Shown here one piece after another: positions 36,901-47,915 of a DNA stretch of 64,000 nt (the first letter of the stretch is position 1; every line of letters begins with the position of its first letter). This stretch comes from Pholiota molesta (lineage: Eukaryota; Basidiomycota; Agaricomycetes; Agaricales; Strophariaceae). The notes under the pieces are model-generated. The model was not told the origin of the DNA. It saw only the letters and a list, made by a program, of their open reading frames with translations, and did not search any database. Location of the stretch: contig JACGCK010000009.1 in the NCBI GenBank assembly GCA_014925825.1, positions 744,001 to 808,000 on the forward strand, written 5' to 3'. The translations under genes were made by a program, and so were the position numbers.

Positions 36901-39900
36901 TATTGCTGTCGATGTAGATCTTTGCAATGGCATTGTGGACGGCAGGATCTTGGCTGCCAGTTTCCTTGCGAGCCTCAAGCCAAGGAAGGATCAACTTCAA
37001 CCTATTGCGTTGCTCGACCTCATGGACAAGCTCGTCAATAGGGAAATTGCCAGTGACTGAGCTCAAGAGACCCTTGATAGTGGTCTCGTCGCAATCGACA
37101 TCTAACAAACCACCGACAACTTGAGGGGTGCGAACAGAGTTGACGCGCTGGACATAGACCTCGATGAACTTGGTAAGGCCGTTCTGGTACAGGTAGAGAA
37201 CGAGATCGTGGACAAAGTCGAACCGATCGCAGACAATGATCAAAGGCAACTGGTCGGCAAGTTTGGCCTCCTTGAGGAAGTTTTTGACCTTTTCAGGGTT
37301 GTAGAAGTTACTCTCTCGGCAAATACGCTCGACCTCGCGGATCTGGCCAGTGCGAGTGGCGGCTTGAATGTATTTGAAGTGAACCTCTGGATCTTCGCTG
37401 AGGTTGACGATAGAGCCGAGGTAGTAGTAGAGACCCTCGAACGTCTTGAAGCTCTCGAACATCTCAATGAGCTTGATGGGACCAAGGATGTCGGAGTACT
37501 TCGTGGCGATTTGGATGACGACTTGCAAGTTCTGACGGATGTTGACGCGCAGCATTTCTTGCAAGCAAATCATCGACTGCTCTGTAGTCAGACGGCTGAA
37601 GTAGTTGACGAGCCACTAGAAGTGAAAACGTCGATGAGACAAGTTTTCGAAATAGAATAACATAATCTGCTTACTTCAGGGGAAAGACCAGTGGTATGGA
37701 CGATGGCGCGCTTGATGTCGGCAATATCTTCTAGTGTTCCAAAGCCTGATTTATGTTTATGAGTATGAATTTGAAGGTGAAAAGAAAACTAAATACATAC
37801 GCGTTGCAGCAAGCCAGCCTTCTCGCACAGGTTAGCGATCCGTGGACGATCGTAGTGAGAGAACATCTCATTGCCCAAGATGGCATCCGCACTTGAGGTG
37901 CATGCACGAGGTTAAGCTCCAATAGACGAGTTTGCAATGGCCTTGTTCGGGCTTGTTTTCCTTGAGAGCATCCAGCAAAAAGAAGTGGCAGGTTGGATCA
38001 TGTTTTGCGACATGAAGATGTCGACGACCCGCTCGATATCGACCAATGGGCCACCTTCGTCGTTCGCCATTGCGCAGCAAACTCCGCGCCTTTCTCTGGG
38101 TTGGTGCGCATAACGTGCTGGAGAAGTGCAACATAGTCAGGTTGATAACCGACTTTCTTGGAGTACAGCACGATCTTGTCCATTTGACCGGTTTCGGCGA
38201 AGCAAGCGACGACCTTGTTAGGGATGTTGGCGCGGAGGTAGACGCTCAAGGCAAGAGTCATATCGTGGAGGCGAACGATGTCACCGAGGTCCTCGCTGCA
38301 CGTCAACTTGTTCTCCTTCAACCATTTCTCTAACAATTGCTTCCTTCCTTGTTGCAAAACGGGGCGTGCAAGCTCGAGAGATTCGAAGTGGTTGAGCTCT
38401 CCCTTCTCAAGAAGAATACCGAAATATGAAGGATGGGAGAAAGACCACCAGGAGGTGCGGGTGCTTGCTTGAATGATTCGATAACTGCAGCTGTGCGCAG
38501 GATACCCTAAACATATAACTTAGTAACCATGTCAATTAGGAAGAATAACGAGCTTACCCTAGGAGAGTTAGCTGCAATTTTAGCAGCCTCGCCGTACTGG
38601 CCAGCACCAAAGAGCTGCTGGTATTGCTTGACATAGAGATCATCTGCACCAGGCAGATTCGCACGGCTGGCAAGCTTGAAAGCGAGATCGGTGTTGTTGA
38701 GAATTGTGAGGATGTACGGAATGATAGTTGCTCGTCGACGTTGACACTGAGAACTTGACCCTTCTTGTTGACACCAATGATACCGTTTGTCGCATCATGT
38801 TCTGCAGTTACGAAGATAGTTTCACCGGAGATACGGTTCATGTAGACACAAGCGCCTGATTCCAGGTCATACAGGTGAATGAAGCCGTATTTGGTGACCA
38901 GGTATACGATTCCGTGCTTCTTTGAAACCTGCATGGCGACAGGGAAATCATTGGTGGCTTCATCCGGGAAGTAAACATCGACATTCTTCTTGGTGAATGG
39001 AGCGTCTGGCGCTTGGTGGTCGATTTCAACGATATGCAGCTGTAATTCCTAATTTAGCATGGGAAGAGTAAAATTAACCATGATAGGTACGGACCTTGGC
39101 GCCTGTCGCTGTCCGTACAGCAAAGGTGAAGAGCTTGGTCGGATGCTGGTGTCCGTCTTGCTTCATTTCCGCGAAGGCAGCAGCATGTCCCTCAATAGGC
39201 TGGCTGACGCCTCGCTCTCGGCTGTACAGCTGCATCGAACCCTTAATTTTGAACGCAGAAGGGTTGGTCGAGTTTCCTGCGATACCAATAAGCACAAGCC
39301 ACTTCTCATCCGGCGTGACTCGGTAATTGATGATCTGAGCGCCCGCTAGAGTTGGATGGCGGTCGAAGATCTTCTGGGGAGCTGATGTCTGGTCTGCGAT
39401 GGTCCAGTGGTATACAGCGGTCTCGGTGACCATTCCAATAGTGGTATCCGATACCCATTTCCAGAACACGATGTCCTCGTTGCTGATATGCGATTTGACC
39501 TTCTGCTTTGTCTCAATGTTGAAGATCTGCAATGTACGCGCGGCTATAGGGGATATTAGCAACATGCAATATAGAGCATCGGATCGCAGTGACGTGCCTT
39601 TTAGGGCCAAAATCTTTTGTTTGGGGTGCATGATAGCAGAGTCGGCCGAGATAGGGCGGCGCAGGACATTGTTGGCATCGGAAAGGTCGATGATGACGAC
39701 TTGACCTTGTTCATTAACTTTTTCACGAATGCAAATGAAATGATCAGATTCTAGTGTGAGGGTCTGCAGGGGAGCATTTTTGAGCATAAAAACACTTTAT
39801 TACGCCTCAGAACGACATACCTAGAGAAGTTACGAGAGTAGGAAGTGGTTGTCACTACTTGCTGTACAGAAATGGATGTCGCGTCAACGCACCTGGAACG

Positions 39901-39985
39901 AAATAGAGGCGGGTTGGACGCCCAGACTGGATAGTTGGAGGTGCTCGCAGAAAGCAATTGGTTTTGGGGCATCGACGGCGGCCAT
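33913..39985 (-). CDS. CHC1: Clathrin heavy chain, split by about 15 apparent single-base deletions
   Basis: Triskelion subunit of clathrin coats at the trans-Golgi, endosomes and plasma membrane. The start at 39985 gives [20 protein letters not shown], then the beta-propeller ([37 protein letters not shown]). The linker and clathrin repeats follow, with long conserved stretches such as [40 protein letters not shown] and [19 protein letters not shown]. The C-terminus is [13 protein letters not shown]. Expected length is about 1,680 residues. Frame is lost and regained near 38727, 38425, 38070, 37979, 37935, 37889, 37731 (in-frame TAG), 36803, 36006, 35366, 35342, 34786, 34517, 34400 and 34059. 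Almost every break needs one added base. Residues between breaks are almost perfectly family-like, and the region from 38.8 to 40.0 kb is clean. Sequencing error is likelier than a pseudogene, as fungi normally keep one essential copy. Confidence 0.9.
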
Positions 39986-41530
39986 GGTGGGCGGTGGGGG
40001 AGTAGTCCTTGAGGACGGGATGAGCTGCGCGGTTCGTAGGCGGGAGTGAGGGGTTGAATATCCTTGTTTGCCCCTGTTGCCATATACCGGTCACTTCCAA
40101 ATATTGAACACAGCCACTCGGCGCCGGCTCTGACTCGCGCCTCATGCTGCGCAAATTCTTCACTTGTCTCCACTGAACTGCGACTGCTGCGAACTCACTG
40201 GCAATGGCTGAACTGCGAACTGTGCAATCGGGGACTAATATGATATATCATCCACGAAGACTGTCCTGGTCAAAATTTACAAACAAAATAGCGCGTTCAG
40301 CTTTGGACTTGGACAGCGCAGTCAGTTCTCACCTAGTTTTCTGGTGGTACTGTGCAAAATACCTCAGCCGGACAAACTGCATTGATTACGGCTTGAATCC
40401 TTACCCATTTCTTCAGCTCGACTATGCCGCTGCTGAAACGGCTTAGAGAGAGACGAATGAAAAGAAACTTTCAACTCGGAACTCCCAACATCTCTTTGAT
40501 TATATTGTTCGAAATGTTCGACTTGCCATTGATAATGGTCTGGGTGACTTACCTACTTTTACGTTGCCTTTGACCGAATCATTATTGGGAAGCTTCAGTT
40601 GCAACGTCGGAAAATGTTGCTAGGCTTATTAGGACGGTTGCGGCGGATCCAGATATCCCAAACATGTCCTATCCCTCTAAAGAACTAGATATATCTGGCA
40701 CTTGGAGGACGATTGTCGGACTTGGAGCTTGATTGAACTGTACAAGTTTTTATCTGGGGCCTGTGGAGATGAGCGTGCACCTGGTGATTACCGACTATCG
40801 CATTCGCATTACTAGTTACGGGACCGCGTCCGATATTAAAGGTAGCAGTCCACTTTGAAATGAAAAGCGTTGAATACCTTCAAATAGGAAGGACGTCACA
40901 ATGGTATATTCCCATTATTCAGTTATACTTCTTAAGTCTTCATTTACGAAAGACGGAGATCTCCACCGTTCATATCGCCACAGGAGAGCTATAAAACATG
41001 TTGTGAAAGAAGAAGAAATATCAATCTCCACATCACATTTAGGATTCGAAGCATTTATAGCTTTGACTTAGCGGGAAATCTTATATTAAACTTTGAACTT
41101 TTTGCAAACTCATCTTCTACGCAAGTAAACAAAGAGCATATCATCTAGAGAACAAGCTTCAAGTAATATAGCAGTTTTTCTTGACTAAAATTTCTGTCAC
41201 GCGAAGTCTGGATAGAGAGAACTGCTGCATTCAACTGCAGAAGAAATGCTGCTATCATTAGCCGAAGTCCGCTTCAATGGTAACCCCGCTCTCCCTGCCA
41301 ACTATGTACTTTTCCCAGCTGGGATCTGCAACAATCATCTGTCCAAAAGAATATGACATGGGAGTATATTAGTTAGTAGATAGGTGTATGTCAGGCCTGT
41401 CCAGCTGGGAGACTTTAGAGACCACTCGATATCATTTTTCAGGTGCGCTTGAGGTCCATTCTGAATCTCGTAATTAGAATACATGAGATGACTTCGAGTT
41501 GCGATCGAAGGGCCTGAATAGTAACAAATT
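39986..41530. other. Intergenic: clathrin promoter and 3' side of the PQ-loop gene
   Basis: The clathrin promoter lies at the left edge; the PQ-loop gene ends at 41531. The remaining roughly 1.2 kb is A/T-rich with only short frames. No gene, tRNA or repeat that I can support. Confidence 0.45.
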
Positions 41531-42772
41531 CTAATCATCTGCCAAAGCCAGTGCCTCTTCCAATTCGTCATCTTCTTCCATAAGAACGGAGTTAGGAATT
41601 GCAGTTCCGTAGATAAACCGCTGAAAGATAATGGCTACACCCCGTAATGATTAGAAGGATGTCAACAAACATGAAAAAGTAATGGATCGCGCACCGACAT
41701 CTACAGATAACTGGAAGATAGCGCAAACCTGGAATTGGAGAGGTGAATGCTGCAGGAAAAAATAGACAGTCCTAAAACGAGACAAATGAGTTTATTGGAC
41801 AGCGATTTTCAAAACAATTGCCCACTTGAAGGAGTCCCCTCCTACCCAACCGATAAGAGTCGAGCTCCGAAAACCATATAACGAACGTTGCCGATAGTTG
41901 CTAATAAAAGGTCCAGATTAGAGCCCTATTTTGAGACAATAATAGTTGCCGCGGACCTAAGAAGTTGCGGGATAGGCAAGGTGCTCTCAAGCCCCAACGC
42001 GGCAAAGCCCAAAATGTTCACGAATGTTTTTGAGCGACCGAAAATGAGGAAAAGGATTGCCTCACACAGACTAGACCGAACGGTCAGAATGACGACTATA
42101 AAGAACCCGCGGCAGACATAGCTCACATCAGACCTGCCAGGAACTCGATATACTGGGAATATGATGACCACTGCCAGAAAGATATGGGACGTGTAGAGGT
42201 ACCGAGGCTTTCTGGGCTTATCTGGGGGCGATAGAGAATGCAGATATATAATAGGGCTAGCTGAGATTGCCCTGGGATTAGAAGATGAGCAAATGGAAGG
42301 ACATGTTGCGACCTACTTGTGCCAGTATCATTAATATTGACTGGACCAGCAGTGCAATTTCAAAGTGATCTCTGCTGACAAGTTAGCTCCACCCCGGAGA
42401 AATGTCAAATTCATGACGCACCCCAGCCAGAAGAAGCATCTAGTAATGTTGGCTATCAGCCTAGATATCGTACATCCAAGAAGTCAGAACCAGAACGGAG
42501 TTCATATGGAATAGCATTAACAATATGGCGCAAACGTCGCGGGAGAAACCTGTAGAGTCCCTGTGAAGTAATGTAAGGTTGGCTAAGAGAGTTCGGCTGA
42601 AGGGACTAGACACGTACTTCTTTTTGACGATGGACAAGGTTTGGTCAGCGTATACCTAGAGTAGACCTTCAGCTTCTTGGATCAAAAATATAGTGCGCCG
42701 TTAATGACTGACGAGAGGAGGACCGACAGCCATGCCTATTGAGGCGACATTTGAGAGCCATCCAGGAACCAT
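41531..42772 (-). CDS. PQ-loop repeat membrane protein (ANY1/PQLC1 family), 10 exons
   Basis: Seven-helix PQ-loop protein. The yeast relative Any1 sits in Golgi/endosomes and affects phospholipid asymmetry. Exons 42772-42713, 42655-42618, 42560-42522, 42460-42422, 42371-42317, 42260-42127, 42070-41957, 41900-41826, 41771-41695 and 41634-41531 sum to exactly 245 codons. The start MVPGWLSNVASIGMAVGPPL leads to the first PQ-like motif (VYADQTLSIVKKKDSTGFSR). Then come ILLIANITRCFFWLG, SPESLGTSTRPISFWQW, the hallmark ALGLESTLPIPQLLSNYRQR, GWVGGDSFKTVYFF and an acidic tail EEDDELEEALALADD. The weak donors GTCAGT and GTTAAT were chosen because they keep the family sequence. No frameshift. The exact orthologue is a recall-based call. 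Confidence 0.8.
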
Positions 42773-45700
42773 AAGTGGGTATAATGGGTAGGAAGAAGAG
42801 CGCTGGTGACCAGTTCACAAGGTAGTCGTTGAGAGAGAGTACTGACTGGAGTAGGACGCGCTCACATCGAGACGATGATGACAACGCGCTCGTAAGTACT
42901 GCGCATGATCTCCGCAAATTAGTCAGCAGTGCTCACCAGCGCGCGCCGCGCGCCGCTACTTAGAAGTGAAACACAACTTCAACAAGACTTGGACCAATCT
43001 CTCTCTACTCTGCACTCATAGTGGACCTGTCCATCTCCAAAAGAAAGTCGAATTCTTTGTGTTATGAAGGGTCGCTATCAGGACTAGCCAGACCGCGAAA
43101 ACTTATGGCTGTCGTGGGTGACGGACTCTACGGTGACAGCTCGCATCCATTTCTTGTCAATTTCTTGTCTTCGGCTCTATGTATCATCAAAAGATGGATC
43201 ATACATATGCAACATCCTCTGGTCCTCGATGCCCCTGCTCAAAAATTTGAAACTAGATCCTCTGTTCAGATATGTATATGTAATTCCATTCTCATTGACC
43301 AGCGACCCTCGTCCTGCGCCTAATCGTCGTTATCTGTCAGCAAGCTGTCGTGGCTCGCCTCGAACAACATGGCGTGGTTAGGATTTCTCGGTTGTCGCTT
43401 CAGCCTCTTTAACTGTCATTTTTTCGACTCATGGGAGTTTCTGCTGGGATATTTGGGCCTCTGACAGTTACGGGCAGTGACAACGACGGTGTTTTGGATA
43501 TCTACCATCCTATTTTCTTAAATGACATCGGTCCGACCCTCCAAGCGGAGCACCTGGAAAGCTCTAGTCTCACCGATGCTCATGACTGGCAAGAATCTTT
43601 TCTCAAGGCTGCAATGATTGTTCCGATTTAAGAGCGCCGGACGCCAATCCTAGGCCCATCATTTTGCGTTAGCGAGGTATCGATATTGGACTGATATTGG
43701 AGCTTATTCTGCGCAGCGGCTGCTGTTGGACGACTCTGTTTTGGTGAGGTGTCCATGCACCAGCTCTGTAAAAAGAATTCTACATATACAGCTATATTTT
43801 CTCATCCCAAAGAAAGTTAGATCTGTCAAGGTATCGATATCCAATAATGTTATCTCGTTGGCGGTCACTTTATTGATTGTGGCTCCAGTTTATGGCACCT
43901 CTGTAAAACTTTTGTACCGCGCGCTGCGGTATCCCGACACCACTGACACCGAACGCCTATATACCCTGCGTCTTCAAAGCGAATCAATACAATAGAGTCG
44001 TCGGAGCGAAAGTTACAATAAGCCGCAGAGAAGCACGTTGGAGCTTCATAATTCTGATATCTCGCGGGTCTGGTGGCGGCACTATGATGAATAAATCGCA
44101 CAAGCTCCCTCTCTCCAAATCACTGGTATAGTTATCCACATAAATTCACTAAAGCCGTGTCAAGACCCCCCCTTCAACGGCGATCTTTTTGGTGTTTAAA
44201 CACTCCGGTCCCGTCAAATGTGGATGAGAGTTTTCATGCTTTAGAGCGAGAGTTATATTAAGCGATCTTGGGGATAAATATTGTCAATTGGTCAGTAAAT
44301 TAACGTCACAGAGTAGGTGCTTTTTCTGAAACCGAGACAGTGGCGGGCGAATGGAAGGGTTTTGAAGTTACAAATTAGGAGGGGCGCATCAATTCAATTG
44401 AACCTCGGGGCGCGCAAGGTTCATTCGCTGTGTTCGGCCCAAAATTCTTTTGTAGGACAATCGCCATTTAGACATACCTTTCTCAATAGGGTCTATAGTT
44501 TATTCTATAGGGCAAATACTGAGGGATTAATTGGTTAGCCCTATGATTATTGGTGCCAGATATGTTGTTGGAACATCTCATCTAACATCTGATACAAAAG
44601 GACAGTTTGGCTAACAAGATAACGACTGAAAGCAAAGGGACTCCAAAATAAAGCGGCAGATTTAATCATGTAGTCGACAGCTCTGCGGGCCATACTATGT
44701 GGTCGAAACTTGCTCCTCCCATACTGAAGTCAAACGTTTTGACATCTTTAGGTTCTTTGGTCATTCCAAAAGCCCAGATGGACTTTTCGCCCCTAATATG
44801 AGCTGAGTACCACCAAGATTTTATCACTTTTTAAGTACAAATGTGTAGAAATAATCCGACCATCAAGCAGTTTGGAGGCAATCTCGTAGCGCAAAGGTTT
44901 TTTTCAAGGATGTAATTTAGGGTAGTCATGCGCCAGATTCGTTTTTTTGGCGGAACATAAGGGGCTCTTCCTGTTGACCAGAAAATTTAACAGCTGCTCG
45001 ACCTAGTTCTTTTTCGTTCAAGACGATGTAATATCAAGGAATTCAGCGCCTTGACCTAGATTTACAACATCCCGATCATTTTCTATAGAATCGGACAGAC
45101 AAAGCTGGGAATTGCATTATGGTGGGACAAAGACATAGAAAAACGGAGGTAAGTATTCGACTGGAGAATGTGACTTCAGTCCGAGAGCTTTGTAACGGGT
45201 ACTTTTCAGGACGGGCTTGCATTGCCGACGAAGAAATTGAGTTGTCGGGTTGCAGAAAGCCTGGTAATTACTCAAGTAGGTAGAAACAACGAAGAAAACT
45301 CTAGTAGAAGGGTTATAAAATCAAATTATCTGTGTGACCGACTGCAAGGCAAGCGTTAGGTGAGATTCAAGTAAGATTCGGACCAGTGTGGAATTTTCAG
45401 AAATTGAGCTTTTCAGTTGAAGTCCAATTTGTAGTCACGTGCCTCCCCTTAATGGTTGTGTCGATTGATTTAATCATTTACTGAATAATTGATGCTTTCA
45501 GAATTATTGCCGTCAGCCGCCACAACGCTAGCTACATCTTCGGTATCAACGTGGTTGGGCTTCTCTTTTTTGTTCTTATCAGCCTCCAAATACCCCCACT
45601 ACAGCATCTCAACTTGCATACCAATTGCAAGCCTTTCGCTAACTTCTATCGAGCGTATTCCTGATTCCTGAGCCTTGTTTGGTTGCCATTGTCCATTCAA

Positions 45701-45780
45701 GTCCTCCACTGTGGACCTGTTTCTACACACTGGATGACGATACTGTCTACTATACCCCTACTTGAACATTCGACGTGAAG
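42773..45780. other. 3 kb interval between the PQ-loop gene and the GDP-mannose transporter
   Basis: Contains the PQ-loop promoter at the left edge, an unproven plus-strand coding candidate at about 43021-43995 (separate entry), and about 1.7 kb of A/T-rich sequence (44000-45780) where I see nothing beyond the transporter promoter. No transposon ends recognised. Confidence 0.45.
43021..43995 (+). CDS. Doubtful multi-exon gene, possible C-terminal membrane anchor
   Basis: Not recognised. Fragments with coding-like composition occur in series on the plus strand: 43021-43275, 43431-43628 (LDIYHPIFLNDIGPTLQAE) and 43726-43995. The last ends in a hydrophobic stretch, NVISLAVTLLIVAPVYGTSV, followed by a short polar tail DTTDTERLYTLRLQSESIQ and a stop. 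That could be a single-pass anchor. I could not find a splice set that joins all three pieces in frame, and no family is evident. It could equally be a decayed gene or chance open frames. Confidence 0.2.
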
Positions 45781-47382
45781 ATGTCGTCGCCGCAACGCAA
45801 CGCAAGACCAGGTTCGCCAACGGAGCGTGATGCTGCAGATTTCAAAAAGGCGCTGGCAACGGGGTCGTTAGCAGCGAAAGAATCAAGCTCAACCTCTCGT
45901 ATGTATCTCCAGCTTACAGGAACCCCGTTATGCTGCTGATATCTATTGATGAGCAGCAATTCCACCGATTCTGTGCTATTGTGTAGCGTCGATTCTAATG
46001 ACGGTGGTGAATAAGGTGCGCTGGGCTTGATTTATTCTTCCTGAAGCTCAATGAACTTGAAATTACAGTTCGTCGTATCGGGAGCCAAGTTCAACATGAA
46101 TTTCCTGCTCCTCTGTATTCAGTCTTTCGTCTGTGTAACCTGTGTAGCAATAGTGAAGAAGCTGGGGATCATATCGTTCAGAAGCTTTGATTGGCAAGAC
46201 GCTAAGGCCTGGTTCCCGATCAGCTTTCTGCTGGTTAGCGTGATATACACAGGATCAAAGAGCTTGGTGCGTCTTTAAGGACTTCCTTTCGCCGCACAGT
46301 GGCTAACGCCGCGTGATGAGTAGCAACATCTGAGTATACCTGTGTATACGATATTCAAGAATTTAACCATTATTTTGATCGTGCGTGCTGTCAATTCTTG
46401 GTTTCCGTTTCCCTCAAGCTGAAGTGGAATTGCGGCCAGGCTTATGGGGAGGTCATTTGGTTTGGAGGAAGGGTGACGGCATTGACGTTTGTTTCTTTCA
46501 TATTTATGGTCTGCAGCTATGCCAATTTTTTTTGGTTCTCCCCAAATTGACCCCGTCACCTAGGTAATCTCATCAGTAATCGCCGCTTGGGCAGATGTTT
46601 CAAGTGGTATTGTAGGGTCGGCACCTGCAGTTAGTACTGGATTGAGCTTGAATGGATTGCAGGTCCTGGCAGGCGCAGTTCGAGGACTCAATGTGGGTTA
46701 TTTCTGGATGTTCGTCAATTGTGTGACAAGTGCAACCTATGTGAGCGTTTTCTATTCTTGTACTGAAGTTAGGATGTTAACGGGTCGGGTCACCGAAGGT
46801 CCTTTCAATGCGCAAAAGGATCAAATCGACCGGATTCTCCGACTGGGACTCCATGTTCTATAACAACCTTCTCAGTATTCCGGTTCTTGCCGTGTGTTCT
46901 ATTCTTTTAGAAAATTGGGGAATAGAGAATCTGAACATCAACTTGTGAGTGACATGGTGAAATATATTGTCAACCATGTTGACCCGGAACTTAGCCCTCC
47001 AGCAACGCGACATGCGCTATTGACGGCCATTGTATTTTCAGGAGCTGCTGCGGTTGGAATTTCCTATACGACAGCATGGTGTGTGCGAGTAACCAGCAGT
47101 ACGACGTATAGGTAACTGTCGTCAAGTTTTCAAGTCTGAGATATCACATCGCTGATATACAGCAACAGTATGGTTGGAGCACTGAATAAGCTGCCTGTGG
47201 CCGCTTCAGGAATGCTCTTCTTTGGGGATCCGGTTACTCCAGGTTCTGTGTCGGCAGTCGGACTAGGTTTCTTTGCAGGAATAGTTTATGCAGTGGCAAA
47301 AAACAACCAGAAGAAGACGGAGAGCAGACAGCAGGCCGACTCAATTATCCCACTAGCAAGCCGAAACACAAGAGTGGGATAA
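45781..47382 (+). CDS. VRG4: Golgi GDP-mannose transporter (VRG4/GMT family)
   Basis: Nucleotide-sugar antiporter that brings GDP-mannose into the Golgi lumen for mannan and glycolipid mannosylation. About 395 residues in 8-9 exons, start [21 protein letters not shown] cytosolic N-terminus of about 40 residues precedes roughly ten hydrophobic segments. Both signature motifs are present: FYNN in [17 protein letters not shown], and GALNK in [20 protein letters not shown], the latter known to contact GDP-mannose. Other family blocks are [18 protein letters not shown] and [15 protein letters not shown]. The tail is basic and polar, ending SRNTRVG. All exons join in frame without repair. Confidence 0.9.
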
Positions 47383-47915
47383 CACGGAACAGCGCGGTTT
47401 GAGGAAAGACAATCAAGTTCATATGTTTGGCCAGAGTGTTTTCCGCTCCGTAGTAATTGCCCATGGCAGTAGAGAAGAGAAAAAATCACATGGAAAAAAG
47501 GCATCTGGCGTTTGATGGTATGTCTCAAAAAAGATCGGGTAGATGTAGACCTCCACGGACAACTATGTAGATGTAACGAGTAATCGAGCATATTTTATAA
47601 GCGCCTGCAGAGGTGGAGATGTGCGTAGGCCCGCCCCAGTGTCCACCTTAATGCCGGTGTCCCGCCATGTCCCGCTTGATATCATTATGAGCCGTCGATT
47701 GCGATCGTAGCGCGGATTTGGATATAGATAGCAAGGTTCGCGTTTTGGTCTTTCCTGCTCGCCAGCACTCTCAAGCCATCGTAACGAAGTTAAACGAACA
47801 CCCTTGTGATACAAATAAATATCCTATACATATTCGCTTCCGGCGCTGAGGCCTTTCTTTCCGACATCTTCCTTCCCCATTCGCCCACAGCGCCTCTTGC
47901 CCAACTACTTTGATC
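47383..47915. other. Intergenic: GDP-mannose transporter 3' end and pyruvate carboxylase promoter
   Basis: Both flanking genes are on the plus strand. A C/T-rich stretch (47840-47900) directly precedes the carboxylase start. No additional gene seen. Confidence 0.45.

Noticed and set aside
37121..37660. Plus-strand frame of 179 codons over clathrin
   Set aside because: Exact antisense of the long conserved clathrin repeat exon; no independent similarity.
33913..39985. Calling clathrin a pseudogene or programmed-frameshift gene
   Set aside because: The breaks are almost all single missing bases at many unrelated contexts, with intact residues in between and no slippery-site or pseudoknot pattern; error is the simpler reading.
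42669..42917. An upstream start for the PQ-loop gene at 42906
   Set aside because: That Met opens a frame needing an intron for which no acceptor restores the conserved N-terminus; ATG at 42772 gives a clean first exon and a total length divisible by three.
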